DNA of 64,000 bases from Streptomyces fulvoviolaceus. Lineage in GTDB: Bacteria; Actinomycetota; Actinomycetes; Streptomycetales; Streptomycetaceae. This document shows, piece after piece, positions 8,398 to 16,642 of the stretch; within the stretch, counting starts at the first letter, position 1; each line of letters opens with the position of its first letter. The notes under the pieces were generated by a model that was given only the letters and a program-made list of their open reading frames with translations, was not told the origin of the DNA and did no database searches. Location of the stretch: positions 34,197-98,196 of the forward strand of contig NZ_JOEY01000041.1 in the NCBI RefSeq assembly GCF_000718165.1, given 5' to 3'. The translations under genes were made by a program, and so were the position numbers.

Positions 8398-8915
8398 CGG
8401 CTCCTGAGGGGCTCTTGGTACCCCCGGGGCACGGCCGGGTCGTCCAGACGCCCGCCCAGCACGTCACCTTCAAGGTGACCGGCTCCCACTCCCGCATGGC
8501 GTCCACCTTCGAGGTGATCGTGCCGCCCGGCTTCGACGTCGGCGCCCATGTCCACACCCGCAGCGAGGAGTTGTTCTACGTCCTCGAGGGCGAACTGGAC
8601 GTCCTGGCCTTCGAGCCGCGGATACGAACCCCCGACAACTGGCAGCGCTGGGAGTCGGGTTCGGGCAACCGGGTGGTACGGGCGACCCCGGGCACGGTGA
8701 TCGTCGTACCGCCGGGGTGCCCGCACGCATTCGCCAACCCGACGGACACCCCGGCGAAGATGTTCTTCCAGGCGTCCCCACCACCGGATCACGAACGGTA
8801 CTTCGAGGAGCTGCTGGAGATCCTGGGAAACGGGGGCCCACCGGACCACGAGGCGATCGAGGAACTGCGCAGGCGGTACGACATCGAGCAGCTCACGCCG
8901 CTGAAACACCGTTGA
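8394..8915 (+). CDS. momA: Cupin quinone-forming monooxygenase, MomA-like
   Basis: A 173-residue single-domain cupin. Cupin motif 1 is near residues 45-65 (GAHVHTRSEELFYVLEGELDV) and motif 2 near 100-120 (PGTVIVVPPGCPHAFAN), with the histidines and glutamate of the metal pocket visible. The GTG at 8394 overlaps the P450 stop by 4 nt (GTGA); GTG at 8391 is an alternative. In S. antibioticus the cupin MomA, coded next to rppA, oxidises tetrahydroxynaphthalene to flaviolin. The same position here suggests the order RppA, MomA, then P450 coupling. Function is assigned by context and fold, not by unique residues. Confidence 0.85.
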   Translation: MTAPEGLLVPPGHGRVVQTPAQHVTFKVTGSHSRMASTFEVIVPPGFDVGAHVHTRSEELFYVLEGELDVLAFEPRIRTPDNWQRWESGSGNRVVRATPGTVIVVPPGCPHAFANPTDTPAKMFFQASPPPDHERYFEELLEILGNGGPPDHEAIEELRRRYDIEQLTPLKHR

Positions 8916-8946
8916 ACGGTTCTTCGGTATCGGCCAGGCTGTCCCC

Positions 8947-9459
8947 GTGATCGAGCGCGCGGACGCGGTCCGGATCGTCGAGGAGCATCTGGAACCGGGC
9001 CTGGTCGTGGTCCAGGCCCGCGAACACGAGCTGGTGTGGATCGTCGACTGGCAGTCCGAGGAGTTCGTGCGCACGCGAAACCCGGGGTCCATGCTGATCG
9101 GCAACGGCCCGTACCTGGTCGACCGCGTCGACGGCGGGCTGCACCAGGTCGGCGTCGTCTCCGCGGTGACCGGGGCATGGGAGGACGACTATCGGACCCG
9201 CATCCGGGCGCAGGTCGTACGCACCGCAGTGGACGACCTGCACGACGAGCTACGCGACATCGCGGCCGCGCGGGGGCGCATCCATGCCATGCACGCCCTG
9301 CGGGCCACAGTGCCGGCACTGTCCCACGGGCAGGTCATCGAGTACGTGACCGCTCTTCAGAACGGGGACGCTCCGGCTCACCTCGTGGCCCTCGCCTCCA
9401 GGGAACTCGCGCCGCCCTTCGACCCGGTACTCGCCGTGACCACGATCTCCAGGCGATGA
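8947..9459 (+). CDS. YrhB-domain-like protein, possible immunity-protein relative
   Basis: A 170-residue cytoplasmic protein. The first 75 residues (DAVRIVEEHLEP..VVVQAREHELVWIVDWQSEEF..GNGPYLVDRVDGGLHQVG) match the pattern of YrhB/Imm35-type small domains, which alternate a helix with a four-strand sheet and a GNGP-like turn. The rest is helical (VDDLHDELRDIAAARGRIHAMHALR). It begins with GTG 31 bp after momA and may be read through from the pigment operon. No toxin gene is adjacent, so an immunity role is only a possibility. Confidence 0.6.
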   Translation: MIERADAVRIVEEHLEPGLVVVQAREHELVWIVDWQSEEFVRTRNPGSMLIGNGPYLVDRVDGGLHQVGVVSAVTGAWEDDYRTRIRAQVVRTAVDDLHDELRDIAAARGRIHAMHALRATVPALSHGQVIEYVTALQNGDAPAHLVALASRELAPPFDPVLAVTTISRR

Positions 9460-9473
9460 GCATCCCCACGGCG

Positions 9474-10700
9474 CTACCGAATCGACATCCCCGAAAGCGT
9501 CCTGGCGATCACCAGCCGCTGAATCTCGCTCGTGCCCTCGAAGATCGTGTAGATCGCCGCATCGCGATGCATCCGCTCCACCGGGTACTCCCGCGTGTAG
9601 CCGTTGCCGCCGAGGATCTGGATCGCCTGGGCCGTGACCTTCTTCGCCGTCTCGCTCGCGAACAGCTTGGACATGGAGCCCTCGGCGGCGGTGAACGGCT
9701 TGCCGTTGATCGCCATCCAGGAGGCGCGCCAGACCAGAAGGCGAGCCGCGTCGATGGACGTCCGCATGTCCGCGAGCTGGAAGGCCACACCCTGGTTGTC
9801 GATGATCGGGCGGCCGAACTGCTCGCGCGTCTTGGCATAGTCGAGGGCGACCTCGTACGCGGCCCGGGCGGTGCCGACCGCCATCGCGCCGACGGCCGGG
9901 CGGGACGCCTCGAACGTGGCCATCGCCGCGTTCTTCACGCGCTCGCCGCCCGCCTTGGCGCGCTCACGGGCCCTGGCGAGGCGCTGGTCCAGCTTCTCCT
10001 TGCCGCCGAGCAGGCAGTGGCCGGGGACGCGGACGTTCTCCAGGACGACCTCGGCGGTGTGCGAGGCACGGATGCCGTGCTTCTTGAACTTCTGGCCCTG
10101 GGACAGGCCGAGCGTGTTCGGCGGGATGATGAAGGAGGCGTGGCCCTTGGAGCCGAGCTCCGGGTCGACGACCGCGACGACCACGTGGACGTTGGCTATG
10201 CCGCCGTTGGTCGCCCAGGTCTTCGTGCCGTTGAGCACCCACTCGCCCTTGGCCTCGTCGTACACCGCACGGGTGCGCATCGAGGCCACGTCCGAACCGG
10301 CATCCGGCTCGGAGGAGCAGAACGCGGCGACCTTGACGTCGTTCGCGTCGCCGTACATCTGCGGGATCCAGGTGCCGATCTGCTCCTCGGTGCCGTTGGC
10401 GAGAACGCCCACGGCGGCGAGACCGGTGCCCACGATCGACAGCCCGATGCCCGCGTCGCCCCAGAACAGCTCCTCCATCGCCATGGGGATGCCGAGGCCC
10501 GTCGGGTCGAAGTACTGCTGGGCGTAGAAGTCGAGGGAGTAGATGCCGACCTTCGCGGCCTCCTGGATGACCGGCCAGGGAGTCTCCTCGCGCTCGTCCC
10601 ATTCGGCGGCCGCGGGGCGGATGACGTCGGCCGCGAAGCCGTGCAGCCAGTCCCGGACCTCCTTCTGTTCGTCGTTGAGCTCCATGGTGAACTCGGCCAT
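9474..10700 (-). CDS. Acyl-CoA dehydrogenase
   Basis: A 408-residue flavoprotein. Typical landmarks are [10 protein letters not shown] (FAD/substrate loop, about 133), [12 protein letters not shown] (about 165), TREQFGRPI (about 290) and [39 protein letters not shown] at the C-terminus (broken here only for description), where the E of YTIFEGTSE is the usual catalytic base. It oxidises acyl-CoA to enoyl-CoA in fatty or branched-chain acid breakdown. GGAGGGG precedes the ATG at 10700. It is divergent from a TetR regulator over palindromic sites and is probably repressed by it. Chain-length preference is unknown. Confidence 0.92.
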   Translation of the reverse strand: MAEFTMELNDEQKEVRDWLHGFAADVIRPAAAEWDEREETPWPVIQEAAKVGIYSLDFYAQQYFDPTGLGIPMAMEELFWGDAGIGLSIVGTGLAAVGVLANGTEEQIGTWIPQMYGDANDVKVAAFCSSEPDAGSDVASMRTRAVYDEAKGEWVLNGTKTWATNGGIANVHVVVAVVDPELGSKGHASFIIPPNTLGLSQGQKFKKHGIRASHTAEVVLENVRVPGHCLLGGKEKLDQRLARARERAKAGGERVKNAAMATFEASRPAVGAMAVGTARAAYEVALDYAKTREQFGRPIIDNQGVAFQLADMRTSIDAARLLVWRASWMAINGKPFTAAEGSMSKLFASETAKKVTAQAIQILGGNGYTREYPVERMHRDAAIYTIFEGTSEIQRLVIARTLSGMSIR

Positions 10701-10730
10701 GTCCCCTCCAGCGGCACACTTGCCTTGCAT

Positions 10731-10767
10731 GTTACTTGCGGTAACTCGAGTGTGTTACCCGCGGGTA
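10731..10767. promoter_or_regulatory. Palindromic operators between acyl-CoA dehydrogenase and tetR
   Basis: Two palindromes lie in the 174-bp divergent gap: GTTACTTGCGGTAAC (10731-10745, 5-bp perfect arms with a 5-nt centre) and TACCCGCGGGTA (10756-10767, a perfect 12-mer). They share the half-site GTTAC(C). They sit where a TetR dimer could block both promoters. Confidence 0.6.
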
Positions 10768-10874
10768 GGAAAAGTCAACTCCCGATGACCTCTCGGCAGC
10801 CCGTTCGATGTTTGAGGCATGGTGAGTGTTAGTTTGCGCAGGCATTACCGATTCAGCACGGGCGGGGAGAGCTC

Positions 10875-11519
10875 ATGGACACCACACAGCGGACCGATCA
10901 GCAACGGTCCGCCGACCGCCGCCGGCGAGAGTTGCTGGAGGCCGCGGACAGGGTGGTGCTGCGTGACGGCCCACAGGCCTCCATGAACGCCATCGCCGCG
11001 GAAGCCGGTATCACGAAGCCGATCCTCTACCGGCACTTCGGTGACAAGGGGGGACTTTACGCGGCGCTTGCCAAGCGGCATACGGATGCGTTGCTGGATT
11101 CGCTGCGGGCCGCGCTCGACGCTCCCGCGGATCGACGGGAGCGCGTCGAGGCCACGTTGGACACGTACCTCGCGGCGATCGAGGCGCGGCCTCAGGTGTA
11201 CCGGTTCCTGATGCATCCTGCCGACGGGGGTCAGGTCGGGGACCAGGGGTTCGATGTCGGGAAGCACTCTGTTCCGCTGTTGCGGCGGATGGGCGAGGAG
11301 CTGGCTCAGGTCATCGAGGACCGGGTGGATCTGGGGCCCGGGAGTCAGCAGTTGGCCCGTGTGTGGGGGCATGGGATCGTCGGGATGATGCATGCGGCCG
11401 GGGACTGGTGGCTGGGGGAACGGCCCTGCTCGCGTGCGGAGTTGGTGCGGAGTCTGGCTGATCTGTTGTGGGGGCGGCTCGCGGCGGCCGGGGACAAGGT
11501 CGGCGGTCCGGGGTTCTGA
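10875..11519 (+). CDS. TetR-family transcriptional regulator
   Basis: A 214-residue protein. The TetR DNA-binding domain is at residues 15-62 (RRRELLEAADRVV... AIAAEAGITKPILYRHFGDK), with the classical YRHFGDKGGLY turn. The remaining helices form the ligand-binding and dimer domain. GGGGAGAG precedes the ATG at 10875. Divergence from an acyl-CoA dehydrogenase and the shared palindromes suggest it represses that gene and itself, released by an acyl-CoA ligand; the ligand is inferred from context. Confidence 0.88.
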   Translation: MDTTQRTDQQRSADRRRRELLEAADRVVLRDGPQASMNAIAAEAGITKPILYRHFGDKGGLYAALAKRHTDALLDSLRAALDAPADRRERVEATLDTYLAAIEARPQVYRFLMHPADGGQVGDQGFDVGKHSVPLLRRMGEELAQVIEDRVDLGPGSQQLARVWGHGIVGMMHAAGDWWLGERPCSRAELVRSLADLLWGRLAAAGDKVGGPGF

Positions 11520-11552
11520 AGGTCGTATCCCGGGTGCGGGGCCGTGGGGGCC

Positions 11553-11601
11553 GGTCGCGCCCACGCGACGGAGCCGCACATCGATACAGCCCCGCGCCCC
11601 T
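11553..11601. repeat. Dispersed intergenic repeat, family A copy 2
   Basis: It matches 5961-6010 over about 49 nt with few changes, both containing CGATACAGCCCCGCGCCCCT. It lies in the 95-bp gap between two converging genes (tetR and def), where a bidirectional terminator would be expected. Confidence 0.7.
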
Positions 11602-11614
11602 GGGTGTATCCACC

Positions 11615-12154
11615 TCACCGGCGCCAAGAAGCTCGCGCCACCTGTCGCATCAGTTTGCGGTGACGCCGGCCCGTCAAGTGGTCGGCGTACACCTTCCCCT
11701 CCACGTGGTCGGCCTCGTGCTGCAAGCATCTGGCAAAGAAACCCGTGCCGTGGACCGTGATCGGCTCGCCCGTCGCCGTGAAACCCTCGACCACCGCGTG
11801 GTCGTAGCGCTCTGTTCCCGCCTCCAGGCCCGGTAGGGACAAGCAGCCCTCCGGGCCCCGGAACACCAGTCCGTCGACCTCCACCAGCCGCGGATTCACC
11901 ACGTGGCCCAGGTGCCGGACTTCCTCGTCGTCCGGGCAGTCGTACACGAAGACCCTCAGCGACTCCCCCACCTGGTTCGCCGCCAGGCCCACGCCCTCCG
12001 CCGCGTACATCGTCGCGAACAAGTCCTCGACGAGGCGGGCCAGTTCGGGGCCGAAGTCGGTGACCTCTTTGCAGGGGGTGTGCAGCAGTGGGTCGCCGAG
12101 CAGGGTGAGTGGCCGGACGCGCCCGTGGGCGCCCGGGATCGGGGCTTGTCGCAT
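11615..12154 (-). CDS. def: Peptide deformylase
   Basis: A 179-residue metalloenzyme with all three deformylase motifs: GVGLAANQVG (54-63), EGCLSLPG with metal ligand C104 (102-109), and QHEADH with H146, catalytic E147 and H150. It removes the formyl group from nascent proteins. The start at 12154 gives the usual bacterial length with no extra N-terminus. It is divergent from murT across a 145-bp gap. The motif-3 sequence QHEADHVEG, where most enzymes have QHExDHLxG, is a mild variant. Streptomyces usually carry several def paralogues. Confidence 0.94.
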   Translation of the reverse strand: MRQAPIPGAHGRVRPLTLLGDPLLHTPCKEVTDFGPELARLVEDLFATMYAAEGVGLAANQVGESLRVFVYDCPDDEEVRHLGHVVNPRLVEVDGLVFRGPEGCLSLPGLEAGTERYDHAVVEGFTATGEPITVHGTGFFARCLQHEADHVEGKVYADHLTGRRHRKLMRQVARASWRR

Positions 12155-12206
12155 GGCGGCAAGGGTACGGTCCTCACTGTCACGCGAATGTCGCGCGGGC
12201 GCCAGA

Positions 12207-12236
12207 TTCGGGAGCGCGAATGGATCTCGATAGGCT
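12207..12236 (+). promoter_or_regulatory. murT: Candidate promoter of murT-gatD
   Basis: TTCGGG (12207-12212) and TAGGCT (12231-12236) are separated by 18 nt. The -10 fits the Streptomyces TAGNNT pattern; the -35 is a partial match. The transcript would have a leader of about 55 nt. Confidence 0.4.
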
Positions 12237-12299
12237 GAGGTCCACACCACGTGGCCGGACGCAGGGGCGCGGCGTGTACGCAAGGAGGATCGAGAACTG

Positions 12300-13538
12300 A
12301 TGACAGGCAACTCGGACCCGCTCTCGCCGCGGGCCAAGCTGGCCGTGACGGCGGGCAAGGCGGTCGCGGCGGCATCCCGAGCCGCAGGTCGCGGCAGCGG
12401 TTCGGTGATCGGCGGCCGGGTGGCCCTCAAACTCGACCCCGACCTCCTTGCCCGGCTCGCCCAGAACCTGGACGTCACCCTGGTCTCGGCGACCAACGGC
12501 AAGACCACCACCACCCGGCTCATCGCCGAGGCGCTGGGCGCCGCGGGGCCGGTCGTCTCCAACGCGCTCGGCGCCAACATGCCCGCCGGCATCACCTCGG
12601 CGCTCGCCGGAGGATCCGAGGCGCGGTACGGCGTCATCGAGGTCGACGAGAAGTACCTCGCGGGCGTGGCCCGGGACACCGACCCCAAGTGCATCGCCCT
12701 GCTCAACCTCTCCCGTGACCAGCTCGACCGCGCCGCCGAGACCCGCATGCTCGCGGAGAACTGGCGCGAGGGACTGGCCGGGTCCAAGGCCGTGATCGTG
12801 GCCAACGCCGACGACCCGCTCGTCGTGTGGGCCGCGTCCTCCTCCCCCAACGTGGTCTGGGTCGCCGCCGGGCAGATGTGGAAGGACGACGCCTGGTCCT
12901 GCCCGTCCTGCGGTGGCGTGATGCAGCGGCCGGGGGACGACTGGTTCTGCGGTGAGTGCGGTTTCCGTCGGCCCACGCCCAGCTGGGCGCTGTCCGGGGA
13001 CCACGTGCTCGACCCGCACGGATCCGCCTGGCCGATCCACCTCCAGCTGCCCGGCCGCGCCAACAAGGCCAACGCCGCCAGCTCGGCCGCCGTCGCCGCC
13101 GTCTTCGGCGTGCCGCCGCAGGTCGCCCTGGAACGCATGTACCAGGTGCAGGCGGTCGCCGGGCGCTACGACGTGGTGCAGTTCCAGGAGCGCGATCTGC
13201 GGCTGCTGCTCGCGAAGAACCCGGCCGGCTGGCTCGAAACGTTCAGCCTGATCGATCCGCCGCCGACCCCGGTGATCCTCTCCGTGAACGCGCGCGGCGC
13301 CGACGGCACCGACACCTCCTGGCTGTGGGACGTCGACTACACGCGTCTGACCGGCCACCCGATCTGCGTGATCGGCGACCGCAAGCTGGACCTCGCGGTG
13401 CGTCTGGAGGTCGCGAACCAGCACTTCCAGGTCTGCGAGAACCTCGACCAGGCCGTGCAGATGAGCCCGCCGGGCCGCATCGAGGTCATCGCCAACTACA
13501 CCGCCTTCCAGGACCTGCGCCGCCGCGTCGGCAACTGA
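12300..13538 (+). CDS. murT: Lipid II isoglutaminyl synthase, MurT subunit
   Basis: A 412-residue Mur-ligase-like protein. The P-loop is ATNGKTTTT (about 64-72). A Cys4 zinc ribbon is inserted near residue 200 (CPSCGG...CGECG), a feature of MurT. The C-terminal domain includes AGRYDVVQFQ and a DUF1727 module. With GatD it amidates the alpha-carboxyl of D-glutamate in the peptidoglycan stem peptide of lipid II, using glutamine-derived ammonia and ATP. AAGGAGG precedes the ATG at 12300. gatD follows after 16 bp, forming the usual two-gene unit. Confidence 0.95.
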   Translation: MTGNSDPLSPRAKLAVTAGKAVAAASRAAGRGSGSVIGGRVALKLDPDLLARLAQNLDVTLVSATNGKTTTTRLIAEALGAAGPVVSNALGANMPAGITSALAGGSEARYGVIEVDEKYLAGVARDTDPKCIALLNLSRDQLDRAAETRMLAENWREGLAGSKAVIVANADDPLVVWAASSSPNVVWVAAGQMWKDDAWSCPSCGGVMQRPGDDWFCGECGFRRPTPSWALSGDHVLDPHGSAWPIHLQLPGRANKANAASSAAVAAVFGVPPQVALERMYQVQAVAGRYDVVQFQERDLRLLLAKNPAGWLETFSLIDPPPTPVILSVNARGADGTDTSWLWDVDYTRLTGHPICVIGDRKLDLAVRLEVANQHFQVCENLDQAVQMSPPGRIEVIANYTAFQDLRRRVGN

Positions 13539-13554
13539 CACACAGGGGACTTTT

Positions 13555-14283
13555 GTGAGCGACAACAGCCTGCGGGTCGTCTGGATCTATCCCGACCTGC
13601 TCAGTACGTACGGCGACCAGGGCAACGTCCTCGTCGTGGAACGCCGGGCACGGCAGCGCGGCCTCGACGTGGCCCGCCTCGACGTGCGCAGCGACCAGCC
13701 GATCCCGACCTCCGGCGACATCTACCTGATCGGCGGCGGCGAGGACCGGCCGCAGCGGCTCGCGGCCGAGCGGCTGCGCCGGGACGGCGGCCTGCACCGG
13801 GCGGTCGGCAACGGCGCGATCGTCTTCTCGGTGTGCGCCGGCTACCAGATCCTCGGCCACGAGTTCATCAACGACCTCGGCCAGCGCGAGCCCGGCCTCG
13901 GCCTGCTCGACGTGGTCTCCACGCGCGGCGAGGGCGACCGGTGCGTCGGTGACGTCCTCGCGGACATCGACCCGCGCCTCGGCCTGCCCCCGCTGACCGG
14001 CTTCGAGAACCACCAGGGCATCACGCACCTCGGCCCCACCGCCCGGCCCTTCGCCAATGTCCGCCTGGGCAACGGCAACGGCACGGGTGACGGGACGGAG
14101 GGCGCGTACAACGACACGGTCTTCGGTACGTACATGCACGGTCCCGTGCTCGCGCGCAATCCGCAGATCGCCGACCTGCTGCTGAAGCTGGCGCTGGACG
14201 TGAACGCCCTGCCGCCGACCGACGACCGCTGGTACGAGGCACTGCGCAACGAGCGCATCGCATCCGCGCAGCAGCCCGCCTGA
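13555..14283 (+). CDS. gatD: Lipid II isoglutaminyl synthase, GatD glutaminase subunit
   Basis: A 242-residue CobB/CobQ-type class I glutamine amidotransferase. The nucleophile is C94 in SVCAGYQILG, and the histidine is H195 in TYMHGPVLARNP; both match known GatD positions. It releases ammonia from glutamine and channels it to MurT. The GTG at 13555 has the ribosome site AGGGGA upstream. The chain has a small Gly/Asn-rich insertion (LGNGNGTGDGTEG, about 171-183). It forms an operon with murT. Confidence 0.95.
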   Translation: MSDNSLRVVWIYPDLLSTYGDQGNVLVVERRARQRGLDVARLDVRSDQPIPTSGDIYLIGGGEDRPQRLAAERLRRDGGLHRAVGNGAIVFSVCAGYQILGHEFINDLGQREPGLGLLDVVSTRGEGDRCVGDVLADIDPRLGLPPLTGFENHQGITHLGPTARPFANVRLGNGNGTGDGTEGAYNDTVFGTYMHGPVLARNPQIADLLLKLALDVNALPPTDDRWYEALRNERIASAQQPA

Positions 14284-14286
14284 CCT

Positions 14287-14300
14287 GCGGGTTCACCCGC
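14287..14300 (+). terminator. Small hairpin after gatD
   Basis: GCGGG-TTCA-CCCGC forms a 5-bp stem with a tetraloop 4 nt after the gatD stop. It is short and lacks a U tract, so termination is tentative. The rest of the 197-bp gap before pfkA holds only a -10-like TAGGGT at 14404-14409. Confidence 0.35.
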
Positions 14301-14480
14301 GCGTCAGCCAGACTCAACCAGCCCGTCTGACGACGTGTCCGCACAGGTGAGCGGGCCCGTCCACCAGGCGGACGGACAGTGCTGCCCCGCCCCCTCCTGC
14401 CGCTAGGGTGGCGGGGTTCGAGCCGGACGACGTGGTCCGGACCCATGCCACGTTCAATCGCTGAGAAGGTTTTTCGGGCT

Positions 14481-15506
14481 ATGCGCATTGGTGTCCTCAC
14501 GTCCGGCGGCGACTGCCCCGGCCTGAACGCCGTCATCCGGTCCGTCGTGCACCGTGCCGTCGTCGACCACGGCGACGAGGTCATCGGTTTCCGGGACGGC
14601 TGGAAGGGCCTCCTGGAGTGCGACTACCTCAAGCTCGACCTGGACGCTGTGGGCGGCATCCTCGCCCGCGGCGGCACCATCCTCGGCTCCTCCCGGGTCC
14701 AGCCCTCCCAGCTGCGGGACGGTGTGGAACGGGCCAAGGGGCATCTCGCCGAACTCGGGCTCGACGCGATCATCCCGATCGGCGGTGAAGGCACGCTGAA
14801 GGCGGCCCGGCTGATGTCGGACGCCGGCCTGCCCGTCGTGGGCGTGCCCAAGACCATCGACAACGACATCGCGGTCACGGACGTCACCTTCGGCTTCGAC
14901 ACGGCCGTCGGCGTCGCGACCGAGGCGCTCGACCGGCTCAAGACCACCGCCGAGTCCCACCAGCGTGTCCTGGTCGTGGAGGTCATGGGCCGCCACACCG
15001 GCTGGATTGCGCTGCACTCCGGCATGGCGGCCGGCGCCCACGCCATCGTCGTACCGGAACGCCCCTTCGACATCGAGGAGTTGGCCGTCAAGGTCGGCGA
15101 GCGGTTCGAGGCGGGCAAGCGCTTCGCGATTGTGGTGGCGGCGGAGGGTGCCAAGCCTCGGCCCGGCACCATGGCCTTCGACGAGGGCGGCAAGGATGTC
15201 TACGGGCATGAGCGGTTCGCCGGGATCGCTCGACAGTTGTCCATCGAGCTGGAGCAGCGGCTCGGTAAGGAAGCGCGGCCTGTGATCCTCGGACATGTGC
15301 AGCGGGGTGGTACGCCTACCGCGTACGACCGAGTGCTGGCCACCAGGTTCGGCTGGCACGCCGTCGAGGCCGTGCACCGGGGTGAGTTCGGCAACATGAC
15401 GGCTCTGCGGGGTACGGACATCGTGATGGTGTCTCTGGCTGAGGCTGTCGAGACGCTGAAGACTGTGCCTGATGAGCGGTACGCCGAAGCGGAGTGTGTG
15501 CTTTAG
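14481..15506 (+). CDS. pfkA: ATP-dependent 6-phosphofructokinase
   Basis: A 341-residue phosphofructokinase. Motifs are TSGGDCPGLN (8-16), PIGGEGTLKA (99-108), the catalytic PKTIDNDI (123-130) and MGRHTGWIA. Gly at position 104 with Lys at 124 marks the ATP-using type; pyrophosphate-using relatives have Asp at 104. It phosphorylates fructose 6-phosphate in glycolysis. The length and start match the S. coelicolor PfkA group, which has three paralogues. A strong hairpin terminator follows, so it is likely monocistronic. Confidence 0.95.
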   Translation: MRIGVLTSGGDCPGLNAVIRSVVHRAVVDHGDEVIGFRDGWKGLLECDYLKLDLDAVGGILARGGTILGSSRVQPSQLRDGVERAKGHLAELGLDAIIPIGGEGTLKAARLMSDAGLPVVGVPKTIDNDIAVTDVTFGFDTAVGVATEALDRLKTTAESHQRVLVVEVMGRHTGWIALHSGMAAGAHAIVVPERPFDIEELAVKVGERFEAGKRFAIVVAAEGAKPRPGTMAFDEGGKDVYGHERFAGIARQLSIELEQRLGKEARPVILGHVQRGGTPTAYDRVLATRFGWHAVEAVHRGEFGNMTALRGTDIVMVSLAEAVETLKTVPDERYAEAECVL

Positions 15507-15546
15507 CCGTCTGGCGGTGCGGGTCCGCGCCCCTGGGTTGGCTGTC

Positions 15547-15578
15547 CTGCCCCCGGTCACGAGAGTGACCGGGGGCAG
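15547..15578 (+). terminator. Strong hairpin terminator of pfkA
   Basis: CTGCCCCCGGTCAC and GTGACCGGGGGCAG form a perfect 14-bp stem with a GAGA loop, 41 nt after the pfkA stop. A short TTCTAG follows, without a long U tract, as is usual in Streptomyces. Confidence 0.85.
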
Positions 15579-15634
15579 TTCTAGTCTGTGTGCGGACAGA
15601 TCGCACAACCCCCCACGAATCAGGAGCCGACAGA

Positions 15635-16585
15635 ATGGATCACGGCGGGCACGGCATGACCATGGATCTGCCGCCGTTCACGCTGGGACGGGGTCTTCAG
15701 TGGTCGGCGGACCCGTTCTTTCTCGTCGCCTGTCTGGTGGGGCTGGGGCTCTACGGCTGGGGGGTCGTGCGGCTGCGGCGGCGCGGGGACTCGTGGTCGT
15801 GGGGGCGGACCGTCTCGTACGTCCTCGGGGTGCTGTCCATCGGGCTCATGATGTGCACCAGGTTGAACGACTACGGCATGGTCATGTTCAGCGTGCACAT
15901 GGTGCAGCACATGGTGATCAGCATGCTGTCGCCGATCCTGATCCTGCTCGGTGCCCCGGTCACGCTCGCGCTGCGCGCGCTGCCGGCGACGGGGCGCGGC
16001 CGCAAGGGGCCGCGTGAGCTGCTGCTGATGCTGCTGCACAGCCACTACATGCGGATCATCACCCACCCCGCGTTCACCATCCCGCTGTTCATCGCGAGCC
16101 TGTACGCGCTGTACTTCACCCCGATCTTCGACTTCCTGATGGGCTCCAAGACGGGGCACATCGCGATGATGGTGCACTTCCTCGCCGTCGGGGTGGTGTT
16201 CTTCTGGCCGATCATCGGCGTGGATCCGGGTCCGAACCGGCCGGGGTATCTGATGCGGATGCTGGAGCTGTTCGCGGGCATGCCGTTCCACGCGTTCTTC
16301 GGCATCGCGCTGATGATGGCGTCGACCCCGATGGTGGAGACGTTCAGGAACCCACCCGCCTCGCTCCACATCGACGCGCTGTCCGACCAGAACGCGGCCG
16401 GCGGCATCGCCTGGGCGTTCAGCGAGATTCCGTCCGTGCTGGTGCTGATCGCGCTGCTGTTCCAGTGGCACCGCTCCGAACAGCGGCAGGCCAAGCGCAC
16501 GGACCGGGCCGCCGACCGGGACGGTGACAAGGAACTCGAGGCATACAACGCCTATTTGGCCTCATTGAACGCACGCGGGCGTTGA
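15635..16585 (+). CDS. CtaG-like cytochrome c oxidase assembly membrane protein
   Basis: A 316-residue polytopic protein with about seven membrane segments. The N-terminus is His/Met rich (MDHGGHGMTMD), and conserved histidines occur inside segments (FSVHMVQHMVISM, MMVHFLAVGVV, GMPFHAFFGIAL), the pattern of the caa3-type CtaG/DUF1404 family linked to copper delivery to cytochrome oxidase. The ATG at 15635 has AGGAG upstream. It is flanked by a terminator and an unrelated lipoprotein gene, so it stands alone. Copper handling is family knowledge, not proven here. Confidence 0.85.
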   Translation: MDHGGHGMTMDLPPFTLGRGLQWSADPFFLVACLVGLGLYGWGVVRLRRRGDSWSWGRTVSYVLGVLSIGLMMCTRLNDYGMVMFSVHMVQHMVISMLSPILILLGAPVTLALRALPATGRGRKGPRELLLMLLHSHYMRIITHPAFTIPLFIASLYALYFTPIFDFLMGSKTGHIAMMVHFLAVGVVFFWPIIGVDPGPNRPGYLMRMLELFAGMPFHAFFGIALMMASTPMVETFRNPPASLHIDALSDQNAAGGIAWAFSEIPSVLVLIALLFQWHRSEQRQAKRTDRAADRDGDKELEAYNAYLASLNARGR

Positions 16586-16642
16586 GGGCTTCTTCATTCA
16601 GTAGCATGAAGCGCGTTGGGGGAACCGCCGGGGGGAGCGGTG

